Assembly: GCA_964463655.1 (NCBI GenBank)
Contig: CAYXDG010000010.1
Coordinates: forward strand, 1 to 61,717
DNA length: 61,717 bases
Origin: Halothece sp964463655
Lineage (GTDB): Bacteria > Cyanobacteriota > Cyanobacteriia > Cyanobacteriales > Rubidibacteraceae
Direction: 5' to 3'
The notes beneath the pieces are model-generated. The model was not told where the DNA came from and did not search any database. It was given only the letters and a program-made list of their open reading frames with translations. Of the stretch, positions 7,632 to 16,863 are shown piece after piece (position 1 is the first letter of the stretch; each line of letters begins with the position of its first letter). The translations under genes were made by a program, and so were the position numbers.

Positions 7632-8900
7632 ATGTCTTCCCCGTCATTCTCAAATCAATCATCTGCTTGGATTTGCTGTCAAATTGGCGCAAGAGAACAC
7701 TATGCGATTCCCGTTTCTCTACACGAAGGAGGACAATTACAGCAACTGATTACAGATGCTTGGGTTACGCCGAACTCTGAACTGAATTATATTCCTAAAA
7801 TTTCAGCAAACTTAAAAGGACGCTATCATCCCAACTTAGCTGATGCGAATGTTGCTGCGTTTAATTACTCCTTAATTGCTTTTGAGTTGAATCAACGACT
7901 ACGGAAGATTTCAGGCTGGGATTGCACGATCGCGCGCAATGACTGGTTTCAAAAAAAAGCCATTTCAGTCCTAAAAAAACTAACCAGTCAGTTACCTAAA
8001 CCACCCATTGTTTTCTCTTATAGCTATGCTGCTTTAGAAATCTTTCGCTTTGCGAAAAAACAGGGATGGACAACAGTTTTAGGACAAATTGATCCAGGGA
8101 TTAAAGAAGAAGAATTAGTCATTGCTGAACATCAAAAACATGGCGATTTAGCCCCACAATGGCAACCCGCACCCAGCTATTATTGGGACAATTGGCGAGA
8201 AGAATGCGCGATCGCCGATCGCGTTATCATTAACTCTCAATGGTCGCGTCAGTTGCTAACAGAAGCAGGAATAGAGGGTGAAAAATGCGCGATCATGCCA
8301 TTAGTTTATACCCCACCAGCAGCAGCAAAAAACTTTACTCGCACCTACCCTGATTCTTTTTCTTCAGAACGTCCCCTGAGAGTGTTATTCTTAGGACAGG
8401 TGATTCTTAGAAAAGGAATGGCAGCCGTGCTAGACGCGATCGCCCAACTAGAAGGAAAACCCATTGAGTTTTGGATTGTTGGTTCTTGTCAGATTAACAT
8501 TCCTGAAACCTTCAAAAACCATCCCAAAATTCGTTGGATCGGTCGCATTCCTCGCAGCGAAACTGCTTACTATTATCAGCAAGCAGATGTGTTTTTGTTT
8601 CCTACCCTTTCTGATGGTTTCGGTTTAACCCAACTGGAAGCCCAAGCCTGGCAATTACCTGTTATTGCTTCTAAAAATTGTGGGAAAGTCGTAGAAAATG
8701 GAGAAAATGGCTGGGTTTTACCAGAAGTAAGCGGAAGCGCGATCGCTGCTTGTCTAAAAAGTCTCTTATCTGATCTAAATAGACTAAGACAGGCTTCTCA
8801 ATCTGCTGAATCTATTTGTTTAAAAAGGCAAAAATTTTCTTTGCAAGAAACTCTTAATCAATTAGGATTCAATCAAGATGAAAACTCAATAGTTACCTAA
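7632..8900 (+). CDS. Glycosyltransferase family 4
   Basis: A 422-residue GT-B enzyme. The C-terminal domain is well marked: RPLRVLFLGQVILRKGM at the linker, IRWIGRIPRSET, and FPTLSDGFGLTQLEAQAWQLPVIAS, which corresponds to the EX7E nucleotide-sugar motif with Asp at the first position. The N-terminal acceptor domain is less conserved, as usual. The start codon lies 7 nt after the upstream GT2 stop. It is a probable retaining transferase of the polysaccharide pathway; donor sugar unknown. Confidence 0.88.
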   Translation: MSSPSFSNQSSAWICCQIGAREHYAIPVSLHEGGQLQQLITDAWVTPNSELNYIPKISANLKGRYHPNLADANVAAFNYSLIAFELNQRLRKISGWDCTIARNDWFQKKAISVLKKLTSQLPKPPIVFSYSYAALEIFRFAKKQGWTTVLGQIDPGIKEEELVIAEHQKHGDLAPQWQPAPSYYWDNWREECAIADRVIINSQWSRQLLTEAGIEGEKCAIMPLVYTPPAAAKNFTRTYPDSFSSERPLRVLFLGQVILRKGMAAVLDAIAQLEGKPIEFWIVGSCQINIPETFKNHPKIRWIGRIPRSETAYYYQQADVFLFPTLSDGFGLTQLEAQAWQLPVIASKNCGKVVENGENGWVLPEVSGSAIAACLKSLLSDLNRLRQASQSAESICLKRQKFSLQETLNQLGFNQDENSIVT

Positions 8901-8926
8901 ATGCTAACTCAATCAAGATCAAAACT

Positions 8927-9820
8927 ATGAACGCAACTTGTTCAGTTATTATTGCTTCTACGAATCGACCCTTAATTTTAAAAGAAGCGATTTCCTCTCT
9001 TCTAGAACAAACATTTCAACTGATCGAAATCATCGTGAGTGTGATTAAAGAAGAAGACTTTCCCAATCCTGAAAAAGAATTTCCCCCCTATGTCAGGGGA
9101 GTTATTTCTCCCCCAGGATTAACAACTCAAAGAAACTTTGGATTTAAATCATTGACTCAAAAAAACAGATTTTGTTAGCTACATTGATGATGACGTTATT
9201 TTACATCGGGACTACTTAAAAAATTTAAGTGAAATCTTTGCCCAACGGGAAAAAGCAGTTTGCATTATGGGTCATTTGTTGGCGAATGGAGGAGTTACCC
9301 TAGAAGAAGCAAAAGCCTTATGTAACTCTCCTCCTGAAGACCCAAACACACAAAAAGAAAAATACTACGCGACCGCAGCAACTTGGGGTTCATTATATGG
9401 CTGTAATATGAGTTTTAAATGGGAATTTTTAGAGCAAGAAAAATTTGATGAACGCCTCCCTCTCTACTCAGAAATGGAAGATACTGACATGGGAACACGA
9501 GCCAGACGTGCTGGGGAGGTTGGTTATTATATTATTTTGCTTCTGTGGGCATTCATCTCCGAACTCAAAGTGGACGCATAAACTATAAAATGCACGGTTT
9601 TTCCCAGATTATGAACGCTTATTATCTAGCCTGTAAAGGAACGATGCCCAAAGATAATATTAACGGCTACATTTTAAAGAGGCTGGTAGCCAATTTTATT
9701 TTATCTTTTGTCCCAAAACAAAGTAAAAGACGAGTGGGGTTGCTACAGGGAAATCTTTATGCTTTGCAAAATATTTTGTCAGGCAACATCAAACCAGAAC
9801 TAATTTTAAACTTAAAATAA
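8927..9820 (+). pseudogene. GT2 glycosyltransferase broken by two frameshifts
   Basis: Three overlapping frames make up one GT2 protein of about 297 residues. Frame one (8927-9178) carries the CSVIIASTNRPLIL start. It shifts at an A7 run (9159-9165) into a frame encoding SYIDDDVILHRDYL, the metal-binding core, which runs to 9581. A second shift within a TAT-rich run (about 9525-9535) leads to a third frame (YFASVGIHLRTQSGRINY) that ends at 9820. Each part aligns in order with an ordinary GT2, and all catalytic blocks remain. Either the gene is recently dead or the two simple-sequence tracts hold read errors. Confidence 0.8.
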
Positions 9821-9885
9821 ACTAAATTTTTCGATAATATAACTAAATTTATATTTGTCTTGAACTCATTTTAATTCCCACGATT

Positions 9886-10980
9886 ATGAAAGTATTTAAA
9901 GTTCTCCTATACGCAATTTTGCCCTCACCCTACCAAAGAGACTTACTATTTGCTCTCTCTCAACATCCCAAAGTTAACCTACAAGTCAATTATCTAGAAG
10001 CAGCTTGTTCTGACTCTCCTTGGCCAGAAAAACCCATCCAGAGTTATGAAAGAATTCTAGCTGGATTTGATCTATCTTGGGGGCTTTCTCGCTTTCATTT
10101 CAACTGGCATTTTCCAGACTTAAATAAAGCTGATATCGTCATTTTTAATGGTTATATGAGTTTAACGGCACAACTGGTGTTAAAATGGCGATCGCAACAA
10201 GTTCCCTGCTTGTTTTGGGGAGAAACAATGGTTGCTTCTTATGGCGGGTTAAAAGGGAAAATTCAACCAATTTTAGCTCAACCTCTAGAACATTGTGCTG
10301 GAATTGTAGGAATTGGATCGCAAGCCGTCGCTGATTATCAACAGCGCTTTCCCGATAAACCAATTTTTAATATTCCTTACTACTGCAATTTATCTGAATT
10401 TAGGCAAGAAATCCCTCAACGACCGCGCACCCCACCAACCATTCTTTTCTGTGGTCAAATGATTGCTCGTAAGGGAGTAGATTTACTTTTAGCAGCTTTC
10501 GATCGCGTCCTCAAGAAAGGTTTAAATGCAAACCTCCTCTTAGTGGGTCGAGAAGCTGATCTTCCTCAAATGCTACAACAATTGCCCGACAGCACCCGTG
10601 CAAAAATTGAATATGCAGGGTTTCAAGCGCCAGAAAACTTGCCTCACTTCTATCATCAGGGCGATTTATTTGTTTTGCCCAGTCGTTACGATGGCTGGGG
10701 GGTCGTAGTCAATCAAGCAGTGGGTGCAGGATTACCCATTATTTGTTCCGATGCGGTGGGCGCAGCAAAAGATTTGGTTTCTCCCCAAGAAAATGGGTTA
10801 ATCTTCCCTGCGGGGGATGTCGATGCGTTAACCGATTGTCTAGCTTACTTTTTAGAAAATTCAGACGCGATCGCGGCAGCCAGTGCAGCCTCTCAAGAAA
10901 AAGCAACAGACTGGTATCCTGAAGCGGGAGCGCGAAAGTGGGTGGAGGCAATAGAAACCGTCATCGCGGGGAGGAAATAA
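9886..10980 (+). CDS. Glycosyltransferase family 4
   Basis: A 364-residue GT-B transferase. The linker region ILFCGQMIARKGVDLLLAA and the segment PSRYDGWGVVVNQAVGAGLPII are diagnostic of GT4; the EX7E pair is replaced by D and N in the usual positions for this subgroup. The N-terminus (VLLYAILPSPYQRDLLFAL) is the acceptor domain. It is the first intact gene after the broken GT2 and is followed after 3 nt by another GT4, so the two are translated as a unit. It probably adds one sugar of the polysaccharide repeat. Confidence 0.88.
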   Translation: MKVFKVLLYAILPSPYQRDLLFALSQHPKVNLQVNYLEAACSDSPWPEKPIQSYERILAGFDLSWGLSRFHFNWHFPDLNKADIVIFNGYMSLTAQLVLKWRSQQVPCLFWGETMVASYGGLKGKIQPILAQPLEHCAGIVGIGSQAVADYQQRFPDKPIFNIPYYCNLSEFRQEIPQRPRTPPTILFCGQMIARKGVDLLLAAFDRVLKKGLNANLLLVGREADLPQMLQQLPDSTRAKIEYAGFQAPENLPHFYHQGDLFVLPSRYDGWGVVVNQAVGAGLPIICSDAVGAAKDLVSPQENGLIFPAGDVDALTDCLAYFLENSDAIAAASAASQEKATDWYPEAGARKWVEAIETVIAGRK

Positions 10981-10983
10981 GCC

Positions 10984-12138
10984 TTGAAAATTCTCTTTGT
11001 TAGCACCAGTTCTGGCTCTCGTGGGGGGGGAGAACTCTATTTGATTTATCTGGGTCGAGAACTGGCAAAACGGGGTCATACAGTGGGTTTATGGTGTGCT
11101 GACCATCCCCGCATGGATGAACTGGCTCAAACCTTTGCTGAATTTGGAGAAGTGCTGCGATCGCGCTACAAAAACACCTACGATCGCAAATTCCGTTCAT
11201 TGTCCCATCTCTTCCCCACTGATCTCAGCGAATCCCGCCAACAGTGGGAACAGTTTCAACCCACCCTGATTCATCTTAATAAACAAAACCTCGAAGATGG
11301 TCTCGACCTGCTCAATCTTGCCCAAAGCCTACCCTACCCCAAAGTTGCCACCCTTCACATTACCCAAACCCAAGCCAGTTTAGGCGCGTTTTTAGGACAA
11401 GGACGGGACTGGATTGCAAAACGATCTCTGAGAGAGTTTCAAGGCTCTCTGATTGCGATTTCCCAAACCAGAGGGAAAAACTTACAGCAGTTGATGGGAG
11501 AAAAATCACCCGCGATCGAAATTATCGAAAATGGCGTGATCATCCCCAGTGAAACCGAACGCCTCGCCAAACGGGAAAAAGCCCGTCGTGAGTTAAACTT
11601 AAAACCAGACCAATTGCTCATCATTGCCATAGGACGCTTAGAAGCCCAAAAACGACCGCTACTCTTTCTAGAATGGGCAAACTATCTCCAAAAAATGATT
11701 CCCTCGGCACAGTTTTTGTGGGTAGGAGATGGACGCTCAGCCCCAGATTGGGAACAATGGATTGGGGAACATAATAGCTCAGATTCGATTCAAAGATTAG
11801 GCTGGCAAACGGATGTCACTCCCTATCTCGCTGCTGCCGATGTCTTCTTTCATCCTGCACAATTTGAAGGCTTACCCTTTGCCTTATTAGAAGCAATGGC
11901 TTGGTCGCTTCCCTGCGTGATTACCCCTGCTCTGGCTCAAGAATTGAGCTTTCCCGAAGGAGTCTGCGCGATCGTTGGCGAAACAGAAGCAGATTACACT
12001 CCTCTGGCTATTTTAACTAAATCTGAGCAACGGTCTATCACAGGGCAAAAAGGTTATCAATTGGTACAAACTAAATTTTCTCTAAAAGCAATGGTCGATC
12101 AATATGAATCCTTATATGCTCGCCTTTGCTCTCGCTAA
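10984..12138 (+). CDS. Glycosyltransferase family 4 (TTG start)
   Basis: A 384-residue GT-B enzyme. The N-terminal glycine-rich loop is SSGSRGGGELYLIYLGRELA; the C-terminal domain has LIIAIGRLEAQKRP and HPAQFEGLPFALLEAMAWSLPCV, a complete EX7E motif. Translation seems to begin at a TTG 3 nt after the preceding stop, since KILFVSTSSGSRGGG is where this family starts and no ATG lies nearby. Tight spacing indicates coupling to the gene before it. Polysaccharide sugar transfer; donor unknown. Confidence 0.87.
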   Translation: MKILFVSTSSGSRGGGELYLIYLGRELAKRGHTVGLWCADHPRMDELAQTFAEFGEVLRSRYKNTYDRKFRSLSHLFPTDLSESRQQWEQFQPTLIHLNKQNLEDGLDLLNLAQSLPYPKVATLHITQTQASLGAFLGQGRDWIAKRSLREFQGSLIAISQTRGKNLQQLMGEKSPAIEIIENGVIIPSETERLAKREKARRELNLKPDQLLIIAIGRLEAQKRPLLFLEWANYLQKMIPSAQFLWVGDGRSAPDWEQWIGEHNSSDSIQRLGWQTDVTPYLAAADVFFHPAQFEGLPFALLEAMAWSLPCVITPALAQELSFPEGVCAIVGETEADYTPLAILTKSEQRSITGQKGYQLVQTKFSLKAMVDQYESLYARLCSR

Positions 12139-12184
12139 TTCTATTACCAGCACTCCCTAAAAAGGTGTCAAACTTGAACCATCT

Positions 12185-13615
12185 ATGACCCAAACTCACA
12201 TCTACTATCTCCCCTCCTGGGCGCAACCACGCAAATTTATCCCCCGACCCACCCCCCTCGCAACAGTGAGCATAATGATCGGGGCTTCCTATGCCTTTAT
12301 TACCATTGACCCCAATGGATTGCCAACTGAAATCGCTCAAGCAGCAGCCATCCCAGTGGGGCTGGGATTGATCATTAGTGTTGGACTTGACAGCACTCGT
12401 GGTTGGGGAAACTTATTCCGCACCGATTTAGTTTGCCTCTCGTCATTGTACTTTTTTACTCTCATTGAGTTTTTATTCCCCCAAGACGAATTTTTTGACC
12501 AAAGTGCCACCTCCAGTGCAACAGTTCAGGCAATCAATATGGTTTTAATTGCCTTTATTTGCCTCGCCATTGGTCGCCACTTTAGCCTCTTCAAACCAAT
12601 TCCCAAAAAATGGTTAAACTTTAGTAATATCCCTGACCAATCTCTATTCCGATTGTTTGTAGTCGCTTCTTTTTTGGGCTACTTCTATCTGCTCTGGACA
12701 GTTAACTTTAATATCCTAGAAGCAATGGATAAGATGCTTGGAGCCCGTTTTACTCAACCTTGGTCTCGGGGAGCGCAAGGGGGTATCACCAGTCTTTTCT
12801 CTGAGTTATCCCTTTTCCGCTATGTCATTCCTCCCATTGCAGGGATTCTCATCAATCGTCGTCAAAATTTTAAAAATTGGCAAATTCTTTTCGTTCTTCT
12901 AGTCTTATTTTTTACCCTTTATGAGGGATTCACAGGGGGAACTCGCAGTGTTTTTGGCGCTTACTTAGCCAGTTTCTTAGCTGGATATTTTCTCACCTTA
13001 AAAGAGGTTAAACTCTGGAAAATTTTAGTTCCTTTGGCAATGGCTGCTTACGCCTTAATCTTTGCTACTCGTCATATGCTTGGCTTTAGGACAATTGGCT
13101 TGAGAACCTACATTGAATTTGGATTGTATGAATCGGTTCAAGCGGATGAAAGTATTGCTGTGGACTATAATTTACTGTCTCTTGGGAAGATTATTGATGC
13201 GATGCCAAGCATTTATGACTTTTTAGGATGGAACTTGATTTATGTGTTTGCTACGAAACCCATTCCTCGGTTTTTTTGGGCTGACAAACCTGAAGGGTTA
13301 GAAACTCCCATTGAAACAGTTGTTGGGGCAGAGGGATTGACAATTGCTATCACTTATGTGGGAGAAGCCTATATGATCGCTGGCTTGATTTCTGTGATTT
13401 TGGTCTCTTTACTGATCGGCACTCTAAGTAATTGGTGGACTCGCATTATTGCCCAACAGTCTTCAGGTTATGCAGTTGCTGTGGGAGCAGTGGGTTTTTT
13501 TGTGGCAGCAGTCACGATGCGGAGTTTAGCCTTTTTCACCACGATGATTTTGCCGATTATTGCTTTGATCTTTTTTGCTAAAATTGTCCCTTCTTTGATT
13601 GGGGCAAAAAAATAA
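12185..13615 (+). CDS. Wzy-like membrane polymerase of the polysaccharide locus
   Basis: A 476-residue integral membrane protein with roughly ten to twelve hydrophobic helices. These include segments around ATVSIMIGASYAF, AINMVLIAFICLAIG, ILFVLLVLFFTLYEGF and AVAVGAVGFFVAAVTM. A large hydrophilic loop containing FFWADKPEGLETP sits before the last helices, as in O-antigen/oligosaccharide repeat-unit polymerases. Sequence motifs in this class are weak, so the call rests on topology and on its place among glycosyltransferases and Wza/Wzc-type genes. It would join repeat units at the periplasmic face of the membrane. A ligase is the main alternative. Confidence 0.65.
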   Translation: MTQTHIYYLPSWAQPRKFIPRPTPLATVSIMIGASYAFITIDPNGLPTEIAQAAAIPVGLGLIISVGLDSTRGWGNLFRTDLVCLSSLYFFTLIEFLFPQDEFFDQSATSSATVQAINMVLIAFICLAIGRHFSLFKPIPKKWLNFSNIPDQSLFRLFVVASFLGYFYLLWTVNFNILEAMDKMLGARFTQPWSRGAQGGITSLFSELSLFRYVIPPIAGILINRRQNFKNWQILFVLLVLFFTLYEGFTGGTRSVFGAYLASFLAGYFLTLKEVKLWKILVPLAMAAYALIFATRHMLGFRTIGLRTYIEFGLYESVQADESIAVDYNLLSLGKIIDAMPSIYDFLGWNLIYVFATKPIPRFFWADKPEGLETPIETVVGAEGLTIAITYVGEAYMIAGLISVILVSLLIGTLSNWWTRIIAQQSSGYAVAVGAVGFFVAAVTMRSLAFFTTMILPIIALIFFAKIVPSLIGAKK

Positions 13616-13631
13616 TTATTCTGGAAAACTC

Positions 13632-14810
13632 ATGCGAGTATTGCACGTGATTCCCTCAATTAGCCCCAAATTAGGCGGTCCGACCCAAGTCGTTCTTAAC
13701 TTAACTCGATCGCTGCAAGCCTTAGATATTGACACGGAAATTGTCACGACCAATGATGATGATGATGGCTTGCTTGATGTCCCACTTCATCAACGCACTG
13801 AGTACGAAGGCGCACCTGTTTGGTTTTTCCCGCGCCTGGCTCGGATGAAAGCCTTTATCCCCTCCCTCTCTCTCACCCGATGGCTCATGGCTCATGTCAA
13901 AAATTATGATATCCTTGACCATCATTATCTCTTCTGCTACGTTCCTACGGTTGCTGCGCGAATTGCCCGATCGCAAAATGTCCCCTATACTGTCCGCACA
14001 ATGGGACAACTCACCCCTTGGGCTTTAACACAAGGACGCTTGAAAAAACAGGTTTACAGCACTTTATTTGAACGCCAAACCCTCAATCAAGCAGCAGCTA
14101 TTCACTGCACCTCCCAAGGAGAAGCTGAAGACGTAGAGCGCTTTGGAGTGCGATCGCCCAAAATTGTTCTGCCCCTTGGCGTAGCTATCCCTGACCCCAT
14201 CCCAGAAGCAGATCAGAAACTGCGCCAGCAATACAACATTCCCCAAGACACCCCGATCATTTTATTTCTCTCTCGACTTCACTACAAAAAACGACCAGAG
14301 TTACTAATTGATGTCCTAGCTTCCCTGATTAAACAAGGTCAGTCGGTTCACTTGCTTCTAGCAGGGTCGGGAGAAGATCGCTACCTCAAAATGTTACAAG
14401 AACAAATCACTCGTCTGCATTTAGAAAACCACGTCACCTTTAGCGGGTTTATTACAGGATACGCTAAGGATTTAGCACTACAAGGCTCAGATATCTTTGC
14501 TTTACCCTCCTATTCCGAAAACTTTGGGATTGCTGTTGCTGAAGCAATGGCTGCTCAGTTGCCAGTTCTGATTACTCCAGATGTCCAAATTGCCCCAGAA
14601 ATTCAACAAGCCAAGGGGGGAATGATTATTGAGGGCGCTTGTGAGCCTTGGCTTGAGGCGATCGCTCAACTCTTAAATCATCGTGAATTACGGCAGCAAT
14701 TGGGAGAAAATGCGCGAAACTTAGCACAAAAACGGTACTCTTGGAGCGCGATCGCCCAGCAACTCGCCCTAGCTTACCAATCCCTCATTTTTAACCACAA
14801 AAACATCTAA
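13632..14810 (+). CDS. Glycosyltransferase family 4
   Basis: A 392-residue GT-B enzyme. I start it at the ATG at 13632 (MRVLHVIPSISPKLGGPTQ), the family's normal N-terminus with a GG donor-side loop; a start further upstream would overlap the polymerase gene and add unconserved residues. IILFLSRLHYKKRPELLID marks the linker, and PSYSENFGIAVAEAMAAQLPVL contains EX7E. It lies directly after the Wzy-like gene and is followed 2 nt later by the DUF218 gene. Sugar donor not predictable. Confidence 0.88.
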   Translation: MRVLHVIPSISPKLGGPTQVVLNLTRSLQALDIDTEIVTTNDDDDGLLDVPLHQRTEYEGAPVWFFPRLARMKAFIPSLSLTRWLMAHVKNYDILDHHYLFCYVPTVAARIARSQNVPYTVRTMGQLTPWALTQGRLKKQVYSTLFERQTLNQAAAIHCTSQGEAEDVERFGVRSPKIVLPLGVAIPDPIPEADQKLRQQYNIPQDTPIILFLSRLHYKKRPELLIDVLASLIKQGQSVHLLLAGSGEDRYLKMLQEQITRLHLENHVTFSGFITGYAKDLALQGSDIFALPSYSENFGIAVAEAMAAQLPVLITPDVQIAPEIQQAKGGMIIEGACEPWLEAIAQLLNHRELRQQLGENARNLAQKRYSWSAIAQQLALAYQSLIFNHKNI

Positions 14811-14812
14811 CC

Positions 14813-15445
14813 ATGCTTGAAAAACTGAACTCAAGAAATTGGGGACAATGGTTGCTCATCAGCGTCATCGCCATGCTGGTGCTTCGCATCGTAGTCATTC
14901 CCCTGCAAATCGCGATCGCGCACTCTCAGTCCCCACAACCCCAAGCCATCTTTGTTCCAGGCTCGGGAAAACACCGAGAAAGAGGGGCTGCTCAATTAGC
15001 TCTGGCTCATCCTGAGCTTCCGATTTGGGTCTCCTCTGGCAGCGATCCAGACTGGACTTACCACTACTTTCGGGAAATCGGCATTTCTCCCGATCGCTTT
15101 GAATTGGACTATTGCGCCATCGACACCGTTACCAATTTCACTTGCTTAGTTGATGAACTCAAAAAACATAACATTCAGCACGTTTATCTGGCTACTTCCG
15201 ATTTTCACCTCCCCCGCGCCCATGCGATCGGATTTTTGGTTTTTGGCAGTCACAACATTGCCATGACTCCTTGGAGTATCCCCACTCAAGCTCTCCCAGA
15301 ATCAATGACTCCTCGGATTCGAGATAGCGTCCGCAGTACGATTTGGATTCTCACGGGATTGACTTTTGAACGGTTTCATCCAGGATTCAAAGCCCGATCT
15401 CACCTCCTCAACTGGGAGAAACCTGATGAGAGTCAAAAACATTAA
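14813..15445 (+). CDS. YdcF/SanA-type DUF218 membrane protein
   Basis: A 210-residue protein with one N-terminal membrane helix (WLLISVIAMLVLRIVVIPL) and a DUF218 domain: QAIFVPGSGKHRERGAAQLA, VSSGSD, DTVTNFTCLVDELK and the ATSDFHLPRAHAI block, which holds the conserved residues of the ElyC/SanA/YdcF group. Family members affect envelope polymers, and the biochemical activity is not firmly known. Its position inside the polysaccharide locus, 2 nt after a GT4 gene, suggests a part in polymer or lipid-carrier handling at the periplasmic side. That role is inference. Confidence 0.8.
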   Translation: MLEKLNSRNWGQWLLISVIAMLVLRIVVIPLQIAIAHSQSPQPQAIFVPGSGKHRERGAAQLALAHPELPIWVSSGSDPDWTYHYFREIGISPDRFELDYCAIDTVTNFTCLVDELKKHNIQHVYLATSDFHLPRAHAIGFLVFGSHNIAMTPWSIPTQALPESMTPRIRDSVRSTIWILTGLTFERFHPGFKARSHLLNWEKPDESQKH

Positions 15446-15485
15446 AGTAAGATAACAAACTAATAACTAATTAATCTCAGATCTA

Positions 15486-16700
15486 ATGAGAAAGATTTCT
15501 ATCATTACTCAATATTATCCCCCTGATTATGCGGCAACTGGACAATTAATTGAAGAATTAGCTTCTCAGTTAAGTCGCCAAGAAATAGAAATTCAAATTC
15601 TGACAGGACAGCCAGCTTATGGTGGGAAAAAACAAAAATTAGCTCCTCGTGAAGAGAGCAAAGATAACATCCATGTGCTGCGATCGCGCACGTCTCGCTT
15701 TTGGCCGCAATTGCTTCGAGGACGCATTATCAACGGCTTATTATTCTGCTTACGCATCGTAGTTAGACTCTGCCAACCTCGCTACAGAGGAGAAGTAATT
15801 TTAATTACAACCGAACCCCCCTATCTTCTGATCGTCGGTTATGTTGCCCAAAGACTCTTTAAACTTCCTTATGTCTGCTTGCTCTATGACTTATATCCTG
15901 ATGTAGCAATTGGTTTAAATGTTATCTCCGAAAACCATTGGTTAGCTCAATTCTGGAATTGGTTGAATCGCCAAATTTGGCAACAAGCACAAGGAATTAT
16001 TGTCCTCAGTTCAAGCATGAAGAAACGTATCCTTACCAAATCCCCAGAGATTGCTGATAAAATTAGCGTCATTCATAGCTGGTCTGACCCAAGCTATATT
16101 GCCCCAAAACCTAAAGCAGAAAATCCCTTCGCCATTAAACATAACTTAGTGGAAACCTTTACAGTCCTCTATTCAGGCAACCTAGGACGCTGTCATGACC
16201 ATGAAACAATAGTAGGCGCGGTTTGGGAGTTAAAAAATGATCAAAAGATTAAATTTGTCTTTATTGGTGGTGGGGTTAAATATGAAGATTGTCGCCATGA
16301 AATTCGAAAATGGAAAGTAAGCAACTGCCTGTTTTTACCTTTTCAACCCAAAAAAGATTTACCCAACTCCTTAACCGCTTGCGATCTATCTTTAGTTAGC
16401 ATTGGGATAGGAATGGAAGGGTTAGTTGCTCCGAGTAAACTATATGGTACACTAGCCGCAGGTAAACCAGTAGCAGCGATCTGTGAGCAAAACTCATATC
16501 TTTGTCATCTTCTTCAAGAAGCTGATTGCGGTCAGAGCTTCGTTCAGGGAGACAGCAAAGGCTTAGCTGAATATATTCGCTTGCTAGCAACCTATCCTGA
16601 AAAAGCAGCAGCAATGGGAAAAAGAGGTCGTAACTATTTGCTTAAGCACTATACACCAGAAGTGATTGCTCAACAATATGCAAAGGTTTTGTTAGGATAA
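15486..16700 (+). CDS. WcaI/WbuB-like glycosyltransferase family 4
   Basis: A 404-residue GT-B enzyme whose start, ISIITQYYPPDYAATGQLIEE, is typical of the WcaI/WbuB group (fucose or amino-sugar transferases of capsules). The C-terminal domain has VLYSGNLGRCHDHETI and GMEGLVAPSKLYGTLAAGKPV, the group's substitute for EX7E. It is the last transferase of the + strand run, separated by 163 nt from the autokinase gene. The homology supports early repeat-unit assembly; the exact sugar is uncertain. Confidence 0.87.
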   Translation: MRKISIITQYYPPDYAATGQLIEELASQLSRQEIEIQILTGQPAYGGKKQKLAPREESKDNIHVLRSRTSRFWPQLLRGRIINGLLFCLRIVVRLCQPRYRGEVILITTEPPYLLIVGYVAQRLFKLPYVCLLYDLYPDVAIGLNVISENHWLAQFWNWLNRQIWQQAQGIIVLSSSMKKRILTKSPEIADKISVIHSWSDPSYIAPKPKAENPFAIKHNLVETFTVLYSGNLGRCHDHETIVGAVWELKNDQKIKFVFIGGGVKYEDCRHEIRKWKVSNCLFLPFQPKKDLPNSLTACDLSLVSIGIGMEGLVAPSKLYGTLAAGKPVAAICEQNSYLCHLLQEADCGQSFVQGDSKGLAEYIRLLATYPEKAAAMGKRGRNYLLKHYTPEVIAQQYAKVLLG

Positions 16701-16745
16701 ATTTTTTTTAGATTCAAAGCAAACACAACCCACAAAAGAAACCCC

Positions 16746-16772
16746 TTGAGGTAAAATCAACATAACTATAAC
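16746..16772 (+). promoter_or_regulatory. Possible promoter before the autokinase/export genes
   Basis: TTGAGG at 16746-16751 and TATAAC at 16767-16772 are separated by 15 nt in the 163-nt gap before the Wzc-type gene. The spacing is shorter than ideal. This is the only sizeable gap in this part of the cluster, so a separate transcript for the kinase and export genes is plausible. Confidence 0.3.
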
Positions 16773-16863
16773 TTCTAGAAATCATCTCTGGCTGCTCTCT
16801 CTAAAAAAGTAATCTGCATATATTTCTCAAGCCAACTGAAATCATTACATTAACGGTGGAATC

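Noticed and set aside
9159..9165. Programmed frameshift at A7 as a mechanism for the GT2
   Set aside because: A single programmed shift would not suffice; a second independent shift is needed to reach the full protein, so decay or read error is simpler.
9545..9820. Separate small gene starting with GTG
   Set aside because: The frame continues the GT2 protein in order after the second frameshift and has no start signal of its own.
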